A stretch of DNA of 64,000 nucleotides from Akkermansia massiliensis (lineage in GTDB: Bacteria > Verrucomicrobiota > Verrucomicrobiia > Verrucomicrobiales > Akkermansiaceae): contig NZ_CP072036.1 in the NCBI RefSeq assembly GCF_018847375.1, forward strand, positions 62,001 to 126,000, in the 5' to 3' direction. Below are positions 8,958 through 18,309 of the stretch, piece after piece (the first letter of the stretch is position 1; every line of letters begins with the position of its first letter). The position numbers and the translations under genes were made by a program. Under the pieces are notes generated by a model. It did no database searches. It was not told the DNA's origin and saw nothing but the letters and a program-made list of their open reading frames with translations.

Positions 8958-10118
8958 TTACGCATGAATGGCGTTCACCATGGCGGCCAGGTCGTCGTCA
9001 TACACGAACTTGCACTGATCCCCACGCTGCTTGAACAGTTCAAACAGGCGCGGCATGTCCGTATCCGGAACGGAGAAGCCCAGCGCATCCAGGCGCATTT
9101 TCACGGCATGCCTCCCGGAATGCTTGGTCAGGGGCAGTTCCGTAGCTCCCCAGCCAATTTCCTCCGGATCCATGATTTCATAAGTGCTCCGGTTTTTCAG
9201 AACGCCGTCCTGATGAATGCCGGAACCGTGGGCAAAGGCGTTCGCCCCAACCACAGCCTTGGAGCGCGAGACGGGCAACCCGCTCATGGCGGCCACCATG
9301 CGGCTGGTCCTCACCAGTTCCTTCGTCCGGATTCCGGTCCCCGCGCCGGAAAAGAAATCCGGGCGAGAATGCAGCGCCATGACGACTTCCTCCAGAGCGG
9401 TGTTTCCAGCCCGTTCACCGATGCCGTTGATGGTGCCCTCCACCTGCTGCGCCCCGGCACGGATGGCAGCCAGTGAATTGGCTACGGCCATTCCCATGTC
9501 GTCATGGCAGTGGACGGACAACCTGGCGCGGCTCACGTTGGGAACATTGGATTTCAGGTAGGAAATCAGGCGGTAGTATTCCTCCGGCATCGTGTAACCC
9601 ACCGTATCCGGAATGTTGACGACGGCGGCGCCCGCATCAATCACGGCTTCCACCATTTCCGCCAGGAATTCCGGCTCCGTTCGGGAGGCGTCCTCCGCGG
9701 AAAACTGCACTTCCCCGCATAATCCGGAAGCCATGGCGACGGCCTTGACGGCCATCTCCCTGATTTGCCCGCGGCTTTTTTCCAGCTTGTATTTCCGGTG
9801 GATGGGGGACGTAGCCACCACCAGATGGATGCGCTCCCGGTCTCCGGCAACCTTCAATGCCTCATGGGCGGCAATAATGTCCTTCTCCACACAGCGTGCC
9901 AGCCCGCAGACGCGGCTTTTTTCCGTACGTTCCGCCACGGTGCGGACAGCGTGGAAGTCGCCGTCCGAGATGACGGGGAAGCCCGCCTCAATTACGTCCA
10001 CTCCCAGAGCTTCCAGCTGCATGGCAACCTGTATTTTCTGCTCCACGGTCATCGCCGCGCCGGGGCACTGTTCTCCGTCTCTCAGCGTCGTATCAAAAAT
10101 ATGTATGTGTTCTTTCAT
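8958..10118 (-). CDS. 2-isopropylmalate synthase-type enzyme without regulatory domain
   Basis: A 386-residue member of the LeuA/homocitrate synthase family, which condenses acetyl-CoA with a 2-oxo acid. The TIM barrel is complete: DTTLRDGEQCPG at residues 9-20, AGFPVISDGDF, metal-binding SVHCHDDMGMA, and GTINGIGERAGN. The protein stops after the linker subdomain (ATELPLTKHSGRHAVK, then FVYDDDLAAMV) and lacks the C-terminal allosteric domain that binds leucine in LeuA. Homocitrate or citramalate synthase function is possible, but the leucine-rich leader peptide upstream argues for leucine synthesis. A full-length paralogue lies at 28574-30130, and the two share long identical stretches. Confidence 0.85.
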   Translation of the reverse strand: MKEHIHIFDTTLRDGEQCPGAAMTVEQKIQVAMQLEALGVDVIEAGFPVISDGDFHAVRTVAERTEKSRVCGLARCVEKDIIAAHEALKVAGDRERIHLVVATSPIHRKYKLEKSRGQIREMAVKAVAMASGLCGEVQFSAEDASRTEPEFLAEMVEAVIDAGAAVVNIPDTVGYTMPEEYYRLISYLKSNVPNVSRARLSVHCHDDMGMAVANSLAAIRAGAQQVEGTINGIGERAGNTALEEVVMALHSRPDFFSGAGTGIRTKELVRTSRMVAAMSGLPVSRSKAVVGANAFAHGSGIHQDGVLKNRSTYEIMDPEEIGWGATELPLTKHSGRHAVKMRLDALGFSVPDTDMPRLFELFKQRGDQCKFVYDDDLAAMVNAIHA

Positions 10119-10227
10119 TACAGTAAAAATGTTAAGGGTTCGTTCCTTCGGAAACTGCGCACGGAAAACGTTCCTGTTATGGAATCATTCCTTTGGCGCA
10201 AATCAAGACCAGCCGTTTACTTCCTTC

Positions 10228-10286
10228 GCGCCGGAACGGCTCACCGGCGCATATCAAGATATCTTCACGGACTACCGTCCGAGAAG
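10228..10286 (-). promoter_or_regulatory. Putative attenuator hairpins of the short leuA
   Basis: Two hairpins follow or overlap the leader peptide. The first (10263-10286) pairs CTTCTCGGAC with GTCCGTGAAG apart from one T-T mismatch, and includes the last leucine codons and the stop, so a ribosome stalled on leucine codons would keep it open. The second (10228-10250) is a perfect 7-bp GC stem, GCGCCGG with CCGGCGC. Its loop and flank can instead pair as GCCGTT with AACGGC, offering an alternative fold. I see no T tract after the second stem, so a classical intrinsic terminator is not demonstrated; Rho-dependent or translational control is possible. Confidence 0.5.
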
Positions 10287-10340
10287 CAGCAATAGACGAC
10301 CTTGAAGGAACAGGGTGTTCATCTTGCTTATTTTTACCAT
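10272..10340 (-). CDS. leuL: Leucine-rich leader peptide upstream of the short leuA
   Basis: A short reading frame encodes MVKISKMNTLFLQGRLLLLLGR, or 16 residues if started at the inner ATG (10322). It contains seven leucines, five of them consecutive, encoded by CTA TTG CTG CTT CTC, and stops at TAG 153 bases before the leuA ATG. Runs of the end-product amino acid's codons, here using nearly every leucine codon, are the defining mark of attenuation leaders such as enteric leuL. The ATG at 10340 is preceded by GGCGGAG but with a short spacer, so which ATG is used is unclear. The adjacent hairpins support the reading. It is too short to be called by ordinary gene finders. Confidence 0.75.
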   Translation of the reverse strand: MVKISKMNTLFLQGRLLLLLGR

Positions 10341-10370
10341 AACTCCGCCCTGAATGGGGGAACAAGGCAG

Positions 10371-10399
10371 ACGATGCATTTTTGACACGGTTTTGTCAA
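10371..10399 (-). promoter_or_regulatory. Putative promoter of the leuL-leuA unit
   Basis: A perfect TTGACA (-35, minus strand 10399-10394) is followed after 17 bases by CATCGT, a weak -10. It lies 31 bases upstream of the first leader ATG, as expected. The -35 box is part of an inverted repeat, CACGGTTTT/AAAACCGTG (10387-10442), that may also end the recJ transcript. Confidence 0.4.
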
Positions 10400-10461
10400 G
10401 AACGGCGGGATGCATGACTTTTTCCGCAGAAAAAACCGTGCACGTCCCCCTTGAGGAGAAG

Positions 10462-12201
10462 CTACATTTCCCGGTGGGAACGTATTTCCTGAATGGAGAT
10501 GGACAGGGAGGCGCGGCCCCGGTACACGTTCCGGTCAATCGTAAAGGCGATGTCCCAGGGTGGATTGGGGAGTTCACGCTCCGCCCCGTTGAAGAAGATG
10601 GCGTCACGTTCCACCATCCCCTGCCGCATGAAGAGCTTCAGGTGGTTGGTTCCCACGCGCTTGGGCGGCTCCGTGGGGAAGACGTCGGAGCTCATGAAGA
10701 GGGGCTGGGGATTGGAGTTGCCGAAGGGCTCCAGCTTTTCATAGCTGTCCAGCAAGTCCAGCGTCAGCGCCTGGAAGGAGACTTCCATGTCTATGTTGAG
10801 CACGGGGCTGCGCTGTTCCTCCGTCGTGGTTTCAGAGACGTACCGATTGAAGGCCCGGCGGAAGTCGTCCATGCGGGCTTCCTCAATCACCAGGCCCGCC
10901 GCCATGTCATGGCCGCCGCCGGAAACCAGCGTATCCGCACAGTGGTGGATGGCCTGAACCAGGGATACGCCGGGAATGGAGCGGCCGGACCCCTTCCCTA
11001 CGCCGCTCTCATCAAAGGCGATGACGAAGGTGGGCTTGTGATACCGCCTCATGAGCTGGGAGGCTACGATGCCTACCACGCCGGGATGCCAGGCGCGGGA
11101 ACCGAGCACAATGACGTTGTCCCGTTCCGGGTCAAAGGAGTTGTGGAGCATTTCCACCGCATCCGTACGGATGGCCTCCTCTTCCTCCTGCCGCTTGCGG
11201 TTGTGCGAATCCAGCATCTGGGCAAGCTGCACGGCGCGCCTGTTGTCCATGGTCAGCAGAAGTTCCAGGGCGTCCATGGGGGAGTCCATGCGCCCGGCGG
11301 CATTGATGCGGGGGCCTATCCTGAAGCCCACATGCGCGGCATTCAGAAAGCCCGCGTGGTTGGCGGAGTCGGAAGGGCGGATGCCCGCTATTTCCGTCAG
11401 GGTTTTCAGGCCCGTATGGCGGCTGTGCGCCAGCCTTCCCAGGCCGTGGCGCACCAGAATCCTGTTTTCATCCACCAGGGGGACGATGTCCGCCACGGTG
11501 GCCACGGCCACCAGGTCCAGATAAAGTTTCAGGTCAAAGGTTTTCAGCTTCCGGTCCTTCAGCAGGGCGTGCGCCAGCTTGAAGACCACGCCCGCGCTGC
11601 ACAGGTAGGTATACGGGCTGTTTTCCTCAATTTTGGCATTGACCACCGCCACGGCGTCCGGACGGCCCAGCGGCCCCGCTTCATGGTGGTCCAGAATGAT
11701 GACGTCTATTCCCAGGCTGTTGAGCATCTCCACTTCCTTTACGGAGGAGGTGCCGCAGTCCACCGTAATGAGCAGGCTGGGTTTTTCCGCACATTCGCAG
11801 AGGCAGCGTTCTATGCCCGCTTCACTGAGCCCGTAGCCTTCCCGCGAGCGCACGGGAATGAAGTATTGCGGGTCCAGGTCATAGGACATCAGAATGGCCC
11901 GGAGAAGCGCCACGGAGGTGACCCCGTCCACGTCATAGTCCCCGTAAATGCACACGGTTTCCCCTTCATCCACCGCCTGGAAGATGCGGTCCACGGCGGC
12001 CCTCATTTCCCCCATCAGGAAAGGGTCGCTCAGATGGGAGAGCCTGGGCTCCAGAAAGAGGTCAGTTTCCGCTCCTCCGGTAAATCCGCGCTGCAGCAGA
12101 AGCTGTTTGACCAGCAGGGGCAGTTCTGCGGGAAACGCTTTCAAGACCGGATCATCCTCCCTGACGGAGGGGCGGAGAGTCCAATGAAAGCCCGGTGTCA
12201 T
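10462..12201 (-). CDS. recJ: Single-stranded-DNA-specific exonuclease RecJ
   Basis: A 579-residue 5'-3' exonuclease of the DHH phosphoesterase superfamily, acting in recombination and mismatch repair. Motifs seen: YGDYDVDGVTSVALL (D88, D90, D92), a TVDCGTSS strand, DHHEAG at residues 170-175, the DHHA1 glycine motif SGGGHDMAAG, and a C-terminal OB-fold region with NPQPLFMSSDVFPTEPP. Length and order fit RecJ. It is followed on the same strand by a 343-base spacer holding the leucine leader. A long open frame on the opposite strand here is a by-product of GC-rich codons. Confidence 0.95.
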   Translation of the reverse strand: MTPGFHWTLRPSVREDDPVLKAFPAELPLLVKQLLLQRGFTGGAETDLFLEPRLSHLSDPFLMGEMRAAVDRIFQAVDEGETVCIYGDYDVDGVTSVALLRAILMSYDLDPQYFIPVRSREGYGLSEAGIERCLCECAEKPSLLITVDCGTSSVKEVEMLNSLGIDVIILDHHEAGPLGRPDAVAVVNAKIEENSPYTYLCSAGVVFKLAHALLKDRKLKTFDLKLYLDLVAVATVADIVPLVDENRILVRHGLGRLAHSRHTGLKTLTEIAGIRPSDSANHAGFLNAAHVGFRIGPRINAAGRMDSPMDALELLLTMDNRRAVQLAQMLDSHNRKRQEEEEAIRTDAVEMLHNSFDPERDNVIVLGSRAWHPGVVGIVASQLMRRYHKPTFVIAFDESGVGKGSGRSIPGVSLVQAIHHCADTLVSGGGHDMAAGLVIEEARMDDFRRAFNRYVSETTTEEQRSPVLNIDMEVSFQALTLDLLDSYEKLEPFGNSNPQPLFMSSDVFPTEPPKRVGTNHLKLFMRQGMVERDAIFFNGAERELPNPPWDIAFTIDRNVYRGRASLSISIQEIRSHREM

Positions 12202-12384
12202 GGCAGTATTTTAGCCCCGCATCCAACAGGGTCAAGGTTGTTTCCACAACAAGCTGCCAAAGCGGGAAGAAGAAGGTGCCTAACCTGTTTCCGGGAGAAT
12301 GGCCGCCGTTCCCGCCGGAATGCGGGTTCCTCCTTCCCCCATGATGCATGGAAACGGCCTTCACGCTGCATTTCCATCTTTTCA

Positions 12385-12422
12385 AAGAGAAAAGCTCCGT
12401 CCGGGGAAAATCCGGACGGAGC
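12385..12422 (-). terminator. Rho-independent terminator of the GH84 gene
   Basis: GCTCCGTCCGG (12394-12404) and CCGGACGGAGC (12412-12422) form a perfect 11-bp stem. On the minus strand it is followed by TTTTCTCTTT, 31 bases after the stop codon. Confidence 0.9.
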
Positions 12423-12452
12423 CGCAGCATCAGGCATCAGCGCCTGAAACAA

Positions 12453-15314
12453 CTATTTCCGGGAGGAGAAGATCACCTCATTGATGATCGCGTCCGGCTG
12501 GGGGGCCTTGTAGGTCAGGCGCACGGCAGTGGTCCCGGCCGGAATGGCAAACTCGGAAGCTCCGGGTCCGGCGTTCCGCTTGCCCACCGGCGTCCAGGAT
12601 CCCTCGCCGCGGCGCGCCTGGATGGCGAAGGCGGCGGACCCTACCACGACTACCTTGGCAGCCTTGGGGTTGTCCAGATTGGGGACGATCACGTCCAGGG
12701 GCTTGTCAGCACGGTAGACCGTTTTCAGGTTCCTGTCGCTCAGGGAGACCAGGCTGGTGCCGGGGTCCGACGGGGGAACGTCAAATTTGAACATGTTCAG
12801 AACGATGTCCTGTTCCTTGCCGCTTTTGTTGACCAGTTTCATGCCCTTGATTCCCTTGGGGAGCTGGTTCGCCCTGGCAATGAAGTTTTTACCCTGCTTG
12901 TCCAGCTTCTGCACCACGGGCTTGGCGGAGCCTTCCACGTCCAGCTCCACTTCCGCCCAGGAGTTGACGTCATCCCGTTCCAGGTTGACTTCCAGCCAAG
13001 TGGCGTCCGTGGGGCCTTCCAATTGCAGGGAGATGAATTCGCCGGGCTTCATTTTGTGCGTTTCCATCACGCGGTTGATGCGCACGATTTTGTCGGATTT
13101 CTGCACGGAGACGCCTTCCAGCCCCGCCACGTTGGAGGCGGCCATGGCTGAAGGAGGCGTGTTGACGGCTATTTCACGCACGGCGGTCCAGACGGCGCGG
13201 CCGTTGTCCGTTTTCTTCGGTTCAATGACGCGGTAGCGCACGGCACGGAGTGAGACGGGCTTGGGCGCCTTCCATACCACCTGCATGCCGGAGGTTTCCG
13301 GTCCCAGCGGCTTCCATGTTTTCAGGTCCCGGGAGCCTTCCAGCTGCCCCTTGGCTACATAGTCGCCGTCCTTGTCATTGCGGCCCATGAGCACTTCCAC
13401 GCTCCGCACGGGAATCGGCATGCCGTAGTCCACGCCATACCAGTCTCCCGGCTCGCCGTAAGCGCCGGAATGCCAGAAGGAGCCGCGGTCTCCGTCACAG
13501 AAGAGTTCCGCCTTGTCCATATTGCCCCCCTTGACCAGGGGCTTGGGGGAAAGGGCCGGAGTGCCCGCAATAGCGGGGAAAACTTTTTTGGAAACGGTGT
13601 CCGCCAGTTCATTGACGGCGGGGGTCATCACCCGGGAACCGGTTTTCACCACGGAGCGGTACAACTGGCCTTCCTGGTTGTGGCGGCGGGAAATGCCGTC
13701 CATGGCCGCCAGGGCCTGCGTGGCCTGCACCAGCTGGGTCACGGCGTCCCTGGTGTTGTTTTCCTCCAGCGCCGCCACGGCATGCTGGCCGGCGCGGCCC
13801 AGTTGTTCAAAGGCATCCACCCACGCGCCGATTTCCTTCATCAAGCGGGGGTTGTCCGCCTTGGCCCGGATGACGGGCGCGGCGGCGGCCATGCGAGCGA
13901 ATTCCTTCTTGAGCAGGGCCGTATCCGCTTTGGCCACCTTGCCTTCCCGGGCGGCTTCCAGCACGCGCTTGACCACGGGTTCTATTTCCACGGATTCCTC
14001 ACGGCGGTAGCCGTGGCCGTTGGGACCCTGGTCGGAGTTGTGGTTCACAAAGACCTGCATGGCTTCCGCCGCCTGCGGGAACAGGCGCCTGACGCCTTCC
14101 TTCCAGGATTCCTCCGATTTGAAGCCGTTGATGTTCCAGGTGTAGTCCGCAAGGCCGAAGAGGGAGACCTTGGAGGCCTCCGGCTTGTCCATGGGGTTGG
14201 AGACGAAGCCGCCCATGGATTCCTTCGCGCCCGGTTCCGTGGCAAGGCCGTACACGCGGCCCATGCACAGGTTGGAGCGGCAGTAGTCCGTTACGGGGAA
14301 GTTCCACCAGACGTAGGAGGGACGCTTGATTCTCTTGTTCACCCACTGCTGGCCTTCCAGCGTGATGTCATGGCAGACGGAGTCCCCCGTCCACATGACG
14401 TGGATGGAGGGGTCCAGACGGTCGCCCAGAATGTCCAGGTAGGTTCCCGGCTTGGAGTCCGCCCAGCCGCGGTTGTACTCCGTAGGGCACATGACCAGGG
14501 GGGTGACGTCCTTTTTCACCTTGACGAATTCGTTGTTGATCTTGTTGAGCAGGAGCGCCTGCATGTCCCCCCTCTTTCCCTCGCCGAAGATGTCGTCAAA
14601 GAACACGGCAAAGGAACGGACGCCCAGCTTGTACATCATCTCAAATTTTTTGATGACGTTGTTCATGTCCTCTTCCGTCCACTTGATGTCCTTGCCGGGG
14701 TGGATGGCCCAGACAAAGTCCACGTGGTTTTCCTTCGCCACCTTCACCAGTTCCTTGATCTGGGCGGCCTGGTCCGCGGGATAGGGGTCCCGCCAGTGGG
14801 GGGAGGAGTGGTAGGGATCGTCCTTCGGCCCGTAGATGTACGTGTTCATCTTGTTCTGGCCGTAAAAGCGCAGTTGGCTCAAACGGGCCTCATGGCTCCA
14901 TGGAGTGCCGTAGAAGCCTTCCACCGTTCCGCGGAATTCGATGTCCGGCCAGTCCGTGATTTCCCCTACGGGCAAGGTCACGCCTTCGCCGCCGGCCTTC
15001 GTGCCGAGCTGCCGCAGCGTCTGCATGGCGTAAAAAGCGCCCCGCTCGTCATGGGCGCCTATGGCCACTTTGCCCTGCGGGGAGACGACCAGCTTGTAGG
15101 CCCCGGATTTTTCCGGAACGCCGTTCAGCAGCTTGCTGGCCGCCGTCTTGGCGGAGCGAATCACCACGGAAGGCTTTCCGGAGAAAGCAACCGTCTGGGA
15201 GGAGAGATTGGACTGCTGGGGAACCGGGTACACGGCAGGTGACGCCGCAAGGGCGGAGCCGCCCAGCAGGGCAGCCACGCTCAAACCACATTGAAGAAGT
15301 TGAAAACCATTCAT
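12453..15314 (-). CDS. Secreted GH84 beta-N-acetylglucosaminidase (hyaluronidase-like)
   Basis: A 953-residue exported glycosidase that removes terminal beta-GlcNAc from mucin-type glycans or related polymers. A signal peptide occupies residues 1-23 (cut after GSALA). Then come an N-terminal GH20b-like domain to about residue 125, the catalytic barrel starting at RGTVEGFYGTPWSHEARL, and the adjacent catalytic aspartates D240-D241 in FAVFFDDIFGEG, used for substrate-assisted catalysis. A helical region, a discoidin/F5-8-type carbohydrate-binding module (around SFWHSGAYGEPGDWYGVDYG) and a C-terminal Ig-like or Big-type segment follow. The single gene has its own terminator. A mucin-foraging role fits the organism; eukaryotic O-GlcNAcase is a homologue. 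Confidence 0.93.
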   Translation of the reverse strand: MNGFQLLQCGLSVAALLGGSALAASPAVYPVPQQSNLSSQTVAFSGKPSVVIRSAKTAASKLLNGVPEKSGAYKLVVSPQGKVAIGAHDERGAFYAMQTLRQLGTKAGGEGVTLPVGEITDWPDIEFRGTVEGFYGTPWSHEARLSQLRFYGQNKMNTYIYGPKDDPYHSSPHWRDPYPADQAAQIKELVKVAKENHVDFVWAIHPGKDIKWTEEDMNNVIKKFEMMYKLGVRSFAVFFDDIFGEGKRGDMQALLLNKINNEFVKVKKDVTPLVMCPTEYNRGWADSKPGTYLDILGDRLDPSIHVMWTGDSVCHDITLEGQQWVNKRIKRPSYVWWNFPVTDYCRSNLCMGRVYGLATEPGAKESMGGFVSNPMDKPEASKVSLFGLADYTWNINGFKSEESWKEGVRRLFPQAAEAMQVFVNHNSDQGPNGHGYRREESVEIEPVVKRVLEAAREGKVAKADTALLKKEFARMAAAAPVIRAKADNPRLMKEIGAWVDAFEQLGRAGQHAVAALEENNTRDAVTQLVQATQALAAMDGISRRHNQEGQLYRSVVKTGSRVMTPAVNELADTVSKKVFPAIAGTPALSPKPLVKGGNMDKAELFCDGDRGSFWHSGAYGEPGDWYGVDYGMPIPVRSVEVLMGRNDKDGDYVAKGQLEGSRDLKTWKPLGPETSGMQVVWKAPKPVSLRAVRYRVIEPKKTDNGRAVWTAVREIAVNTPPSAMAASNVAGLEGVSVQKSDKIVRINRVMETHKMKPGEFISLQLEGPTDATWLEVNLERDDVNSWAEVELDVEGSAKPVVQKLDKQGKNFIARANQLPKGIKGMKLVNKSGKEQDIVLNMFKFDVPPSDPGTSLVSLSDRNLKTVYRADKPLDVIVPNLDNPKAAKVVVVGSAAFAIQARRGEGSWTPVGKRNAGPGASEFAIPAGTTAVRLTYKAPQPDAIINEVIFSSRK

Positions 15315-15629
15315 GATGATGCGCGATAATGGAATCAGAAAACACTTTCCACCTCAAGAAAAAACCGTCCGCTCCCATTCCTCAATACGTCAACCCGGGA
15401 AAGGCGCGGAAGGGGGCTTCCAGGCGGCGCGCCTTCCGGTCTCTTCCCCGCGAACGTTTCCTGTGCCGCCTTGGCCCATTCCGCCCCCCGCATGAAATCC
15501 ACCGCCGGGACGGCCTTCAGCCGACGGTTCCGTGCGGCTCTTTCAGGACAGGCGGCCATGTACCTTTTTGCGTCTTGCAGTCCCATTCTTCCGGTGTAGA
15601 ATACATTTTCCCTACCCCCTTCCCTCCCC
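15315..15629 (+). other. Intergenic region between GH84 and the DUF2339 gene
   Basis: About 315 bases separate two divergent genes, so both promoters should be here. I see no gene, strong hairpin or clear promoter pair that I would defend. Confidence 0.5.
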
Positions 15630-18251
15630 ATGGAATTTTTCATTCTTCTGCTGGTCCTCGGCCTGCTTTCCGGAATGGTCTTCACCTTTGTGAAGGCCTG
15701 CCAGGTCGTTTCTCTGGAACAAAAAGTCCGCACTCTGGAAACGGAAGTCGCCGGATTAAAGGAACGTCTGAATTCCCGTTCCTCCCCCCAGAGGCCCCCC
15801 GCGGAAACCAGAAAGAGCCTTCCGCCCCCTGTGGAAAGTCCGGTGCAGCCCATCCGTACGCTTCCTGCCGCCGCCCCGGTACGGGAACCCGCCTGCGCCC
15901 TTCCCTCCCGGAACAGCCTGCAGCCGGTCCGGAACGCCAGGCCCGCACCGTCGCGCCCCGCGTCCTTTTCCTGGGAATACTTCATCGGCGCCAAGCTGCT
16001 CTCCTGGATAGGAGGGTTTGTGCTGTTTCTGGGAACCGGGTTCTTCGTCAAGTACAGCATTGACAATGATCTGATTTCTCCGGAATGGAGGGTAACCCTC
16101 ACGTATCTGGCTGCCGCCGGCCTGCTGGGCGCCGGCCTGTCGCGGCTGAGGAAGAAGTACCCCATCCTTTCCGGCACGCTGACCTCCACGGGCATCCTGG
16201 TCCTGTACCTGGCTACCTGCGCCGGACGCATGTTTTACGAGCTTCCCTTCTTCACGACGGCCATCGCGACCGTTCTGCTGGCGGCCACCACGGCGGCGGC
16301 CTTCATCCTGGCGGTGCGCCTGCGGTTCCGCATAATCGCCTTCCTGGGCATCATCGGCGGTTTTCTGACCCCGGTCATCCTGTCCACCGGCCAGGACCAT
16401 ACGGCCTCCCTGTTCCTGTACATGACCATCCTGAACGTCGGGTTGCTCGCCGTCGTAGCCGCAACCAGGTGGACAGGAGCCGGAGGAGCCGGACTGGCTG
16501 CCTATACCATCCTGCTGATGGGCTGGTTTGACGAATACGGCGGCCCCTCCCATATTCTCGCCGTCGTCATCCTGTCCATCTGCACCCTGCTCCTGTACGG
16601 GGGCTACGGCCTTTATGCCGGCACACGGCAGGCTGAACCGGACCGGAAGGGAGGTCCCTTCCTGCTGGCCTTCTGCGCCATTGCGGTCACCTGCCTGACG
16701 GCATTCCGCCTTCAGGCGGAGTGCAGCTTCCGGTTCCTTTCCCCTTCCTCCCACCTGCTTCTCCTGCTGGCGGGCATGCTCCCCATGATCGCCCTGCTCC
16801 CGCTGGCCCGCGCCAAAAGCACGTATTGGTCCTGCTTTCTTCCCATGGGGCTTTTCACCATTTTCTATTTTTACCAGTCTTCCGCGGAAGAAGCCTCGCA
16901 ATCTGCCCTCTGGATATCCTCCCAGCTCCAGGGCCTTTTCTGCCTGTTCATGATTCCGGCGTCTTATGCGGTGCTGTCCGCACGCACGCCTTCCGGAGGG
17001 GCCTACCTGGCGGAGCTTCAGCCCGGCGTCAGGATTTCCTGCTTCGCCACGGCGGCTCTCGCGTGGCTGCTGGTCATGCACCCGCTTTCACCTTCCCCTT
17101 TTTACGTTTTCCTGACGGCGGCCACGTTCTGCGGAATGGCGGCATGGCACCGGAGAGGGCAGGCCCTGATGGCCGCGGCGGCCGGGTACACGATTGCGGC
17201 GTCCTATCAGGACATCCACCCTGCCGGTTCCGCGGTGATTTTCCTGGCGATCTTCCTGCTGCCCCTGCTGCTGGTCCGGCGGTTCCGCAGCGGCTTGCTG
17301 GCCTGGAGCGCCTCCGCCCTGGCATTCCCCCTCTTCTACCTTTCCTGGTGGCTCTTCGGAACGGCCCACCATCCTGAGGCCACCCATTTCTGGGATTCCA
17401 CCGTCGCGCTTGCCTGTGCGGCGCCTCCGCTGCTGGCGGCCCTGGCCCTGCGGCGGCTACCGGAGGAAACGCTTTTGAAGCGTTCCGCCATCCTCTGCTT
17501 TTATTATGGAGCAGCCATCGGCATGCTGACGCTGGCCATCGGCCTCCAATGGACGGGCGCCCCCCTGACCGTAGCCTGGTCCCTGGAAGGGCTGGCCCTT
17601 CTGCTGCTGTGCGGCAAATTTCCCCTGCCCAGACTGGCCTGGACGGGATTTTTCCTGCTGGCCTTCCTGTTCGTCCGCAACGGCCTGTCGCAAGCCTTCG
17701 TGCAACTTGACCCTGCCGGAATGCCGGCCCTGCGCACGATGTTCGCCACCATGGTTTTCTGCTGCATGGCCGGAGCCTGGTGGGTCCAGAAGAAAGTGAC
17801 GCCACGCCTGCCGGGGGGCCGCAGCTCCGGCCTCCGCGTTCTTGTCGCGGCCCTGAATATTTTCGGGGCCATCCTGCTTTTCATCTGGATGAATACGGAA
17901 ATATCCTGCGGCTTCGCCGCACCGGGAGACCGTCCGCTGATGATCCAGTTCGGGAGCAGCGTGGCGCAGGACCTCACCATTTCCATTGCCTGGAGCCTCT
18001 TTGCCCTGGGCCTGATCGCCACGGGGTTTGACATCAGGTCTTCCAGGGTGCGCATGGCGGGACTCGCCCTGCTGGGCATCACCCTGCTGAAAGTCGTCTG
18101 TTATGACATTTCCAGCCTCGGGCAACTGTACCGCGTGGGAGCCTTGGTGGGGCTGGCCGCCATCGTGCTCATCTCCTCCTTCCTGTACCAGAAGTTCACC
18201 ATGAAGCTGAGGAACAAAAAGAAGAGCCAGGGAGAGGCCCCGAAAAGTTAG
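15630..18251 (+). CDS. Large DUF2339 polytopic membrane protein
   Basis: An 873-residue protein with one N-terminal hydrophobic segment, a short coiled coil (SLEQKVRTLETEVAGLKERL, residues 29-48), a proline-rich linker, and then a long series of roughly 20 or more membrane segments starting at SWEYFIGAKLLSWIGGFVLF. The motif WEYFIGAKLLSWIGG and GTGFFVKYSIDN are typical of DUF2339 proteins. The function of this family is unknown; an envelope role is often supposed. It ends with a basic tail (KKKSQGEAPKS). It is followed by the zinc transporter genes after 58 bases, with no clear link. Confidence 0.85.
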   Translation: MEFFILLLVLGLLSGMVFTFVKACQVVSLEQKVRTLETEVAGLKERLNSRSSPQRPPAETRKSLPPPVESPVQPIRTLPAAAPVREPACALPSRNSLQPVRNARPAPSRPASFSWEYFIGAKLLSWIGGFVLFLGTGFFVKYSIDNDLISPEWRVTLTYLAAAGLLGAGLSRLRKKYPILSGTLTSTGILVLYLATCAGRMFYELPFFTTAIATVLLAATTAAAFILAVRLRFRIIAFLGIIGGFLTPVILSTGQDHTASLFLYMTILNVGLLAVVAATRWTGAGGAGLAAYTILLMGWFDEYGGPSHILAVVILSICTLLLYGGYGLYAGTRQAEPDRKGGPFLLAFCAIAVTCLTAFRLQAECSFRFLSPSSHLLLLLAGMLPMIALLPLARAKSTYWSCFLPMGLFTIFYFYQSSAEEASQSALWISSQLQGLFCLFMIPASYAVLSARTPSGGAYLAELQPGVRISCFATAALAWLLVMHPLSPSPFYVFLTAATFCGMAAWHRRGQALMAAAAGYTIAASYQDIHPAGSAVIFLAIFLLPLLLVRRFRSGLLAWSASALAFPLFYLSWWLFGTAHHPEATHFWDSTVALACAAPPLLAALALRRLPEETLLKRSAILCFYYGAAIGMLTLAIGLQWTGAPLTVAWSLEGLALLLLCGKFPLPRLAWTGFFLLAFLFVRNGLSQAFVQLDPAGMPALRTMFATMVFCCMAGAWWVQKKVTPRLPGGRSSGLRVLVAALNIFGAILLFIWMNTEISCGFAAPGDRPLMIQFGSSVAQDLTISIAWSLFALGLIATGFDIRSSRVRMAGLALLGITLLKVVCYDISSLGQLYRVGALVGLAAIVLISSFLYQKFTMKLRNKKKSQGEAPKS

Positions 18252-18309
18252 CGTCATCTCACTTTGGAAGACAAATTTGACCATTGCATCACTTGAAGGG
18301 CGGTTCATA

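Noticed and set aside
8759..8965. A 68-codon minus-strand frame overlapping the leuA stop
   Set aside because: No family resemblance; it includes the terminator hairpin and looks like chance.
10387..10442. CACGGTTTT/AAAACCGTG inverted repeat as the leu attenuator
   Set aside because: It lies upstream of the leader peptide and overlaps the -35 box, so it cannot be downstream of the stalled ribosome; it is more likely the recJ transcript end.
10354..12447. Long plus-strand frame opposite recJ
   Set aside because: Antisense to conserved RecJ motifs; no recognisable domain.
13470..15242. Long plus-strand frame opposite the GH84 gene
   Set aside because: Shadow frame; the minus strand has a signal peptide and catalytic residues.
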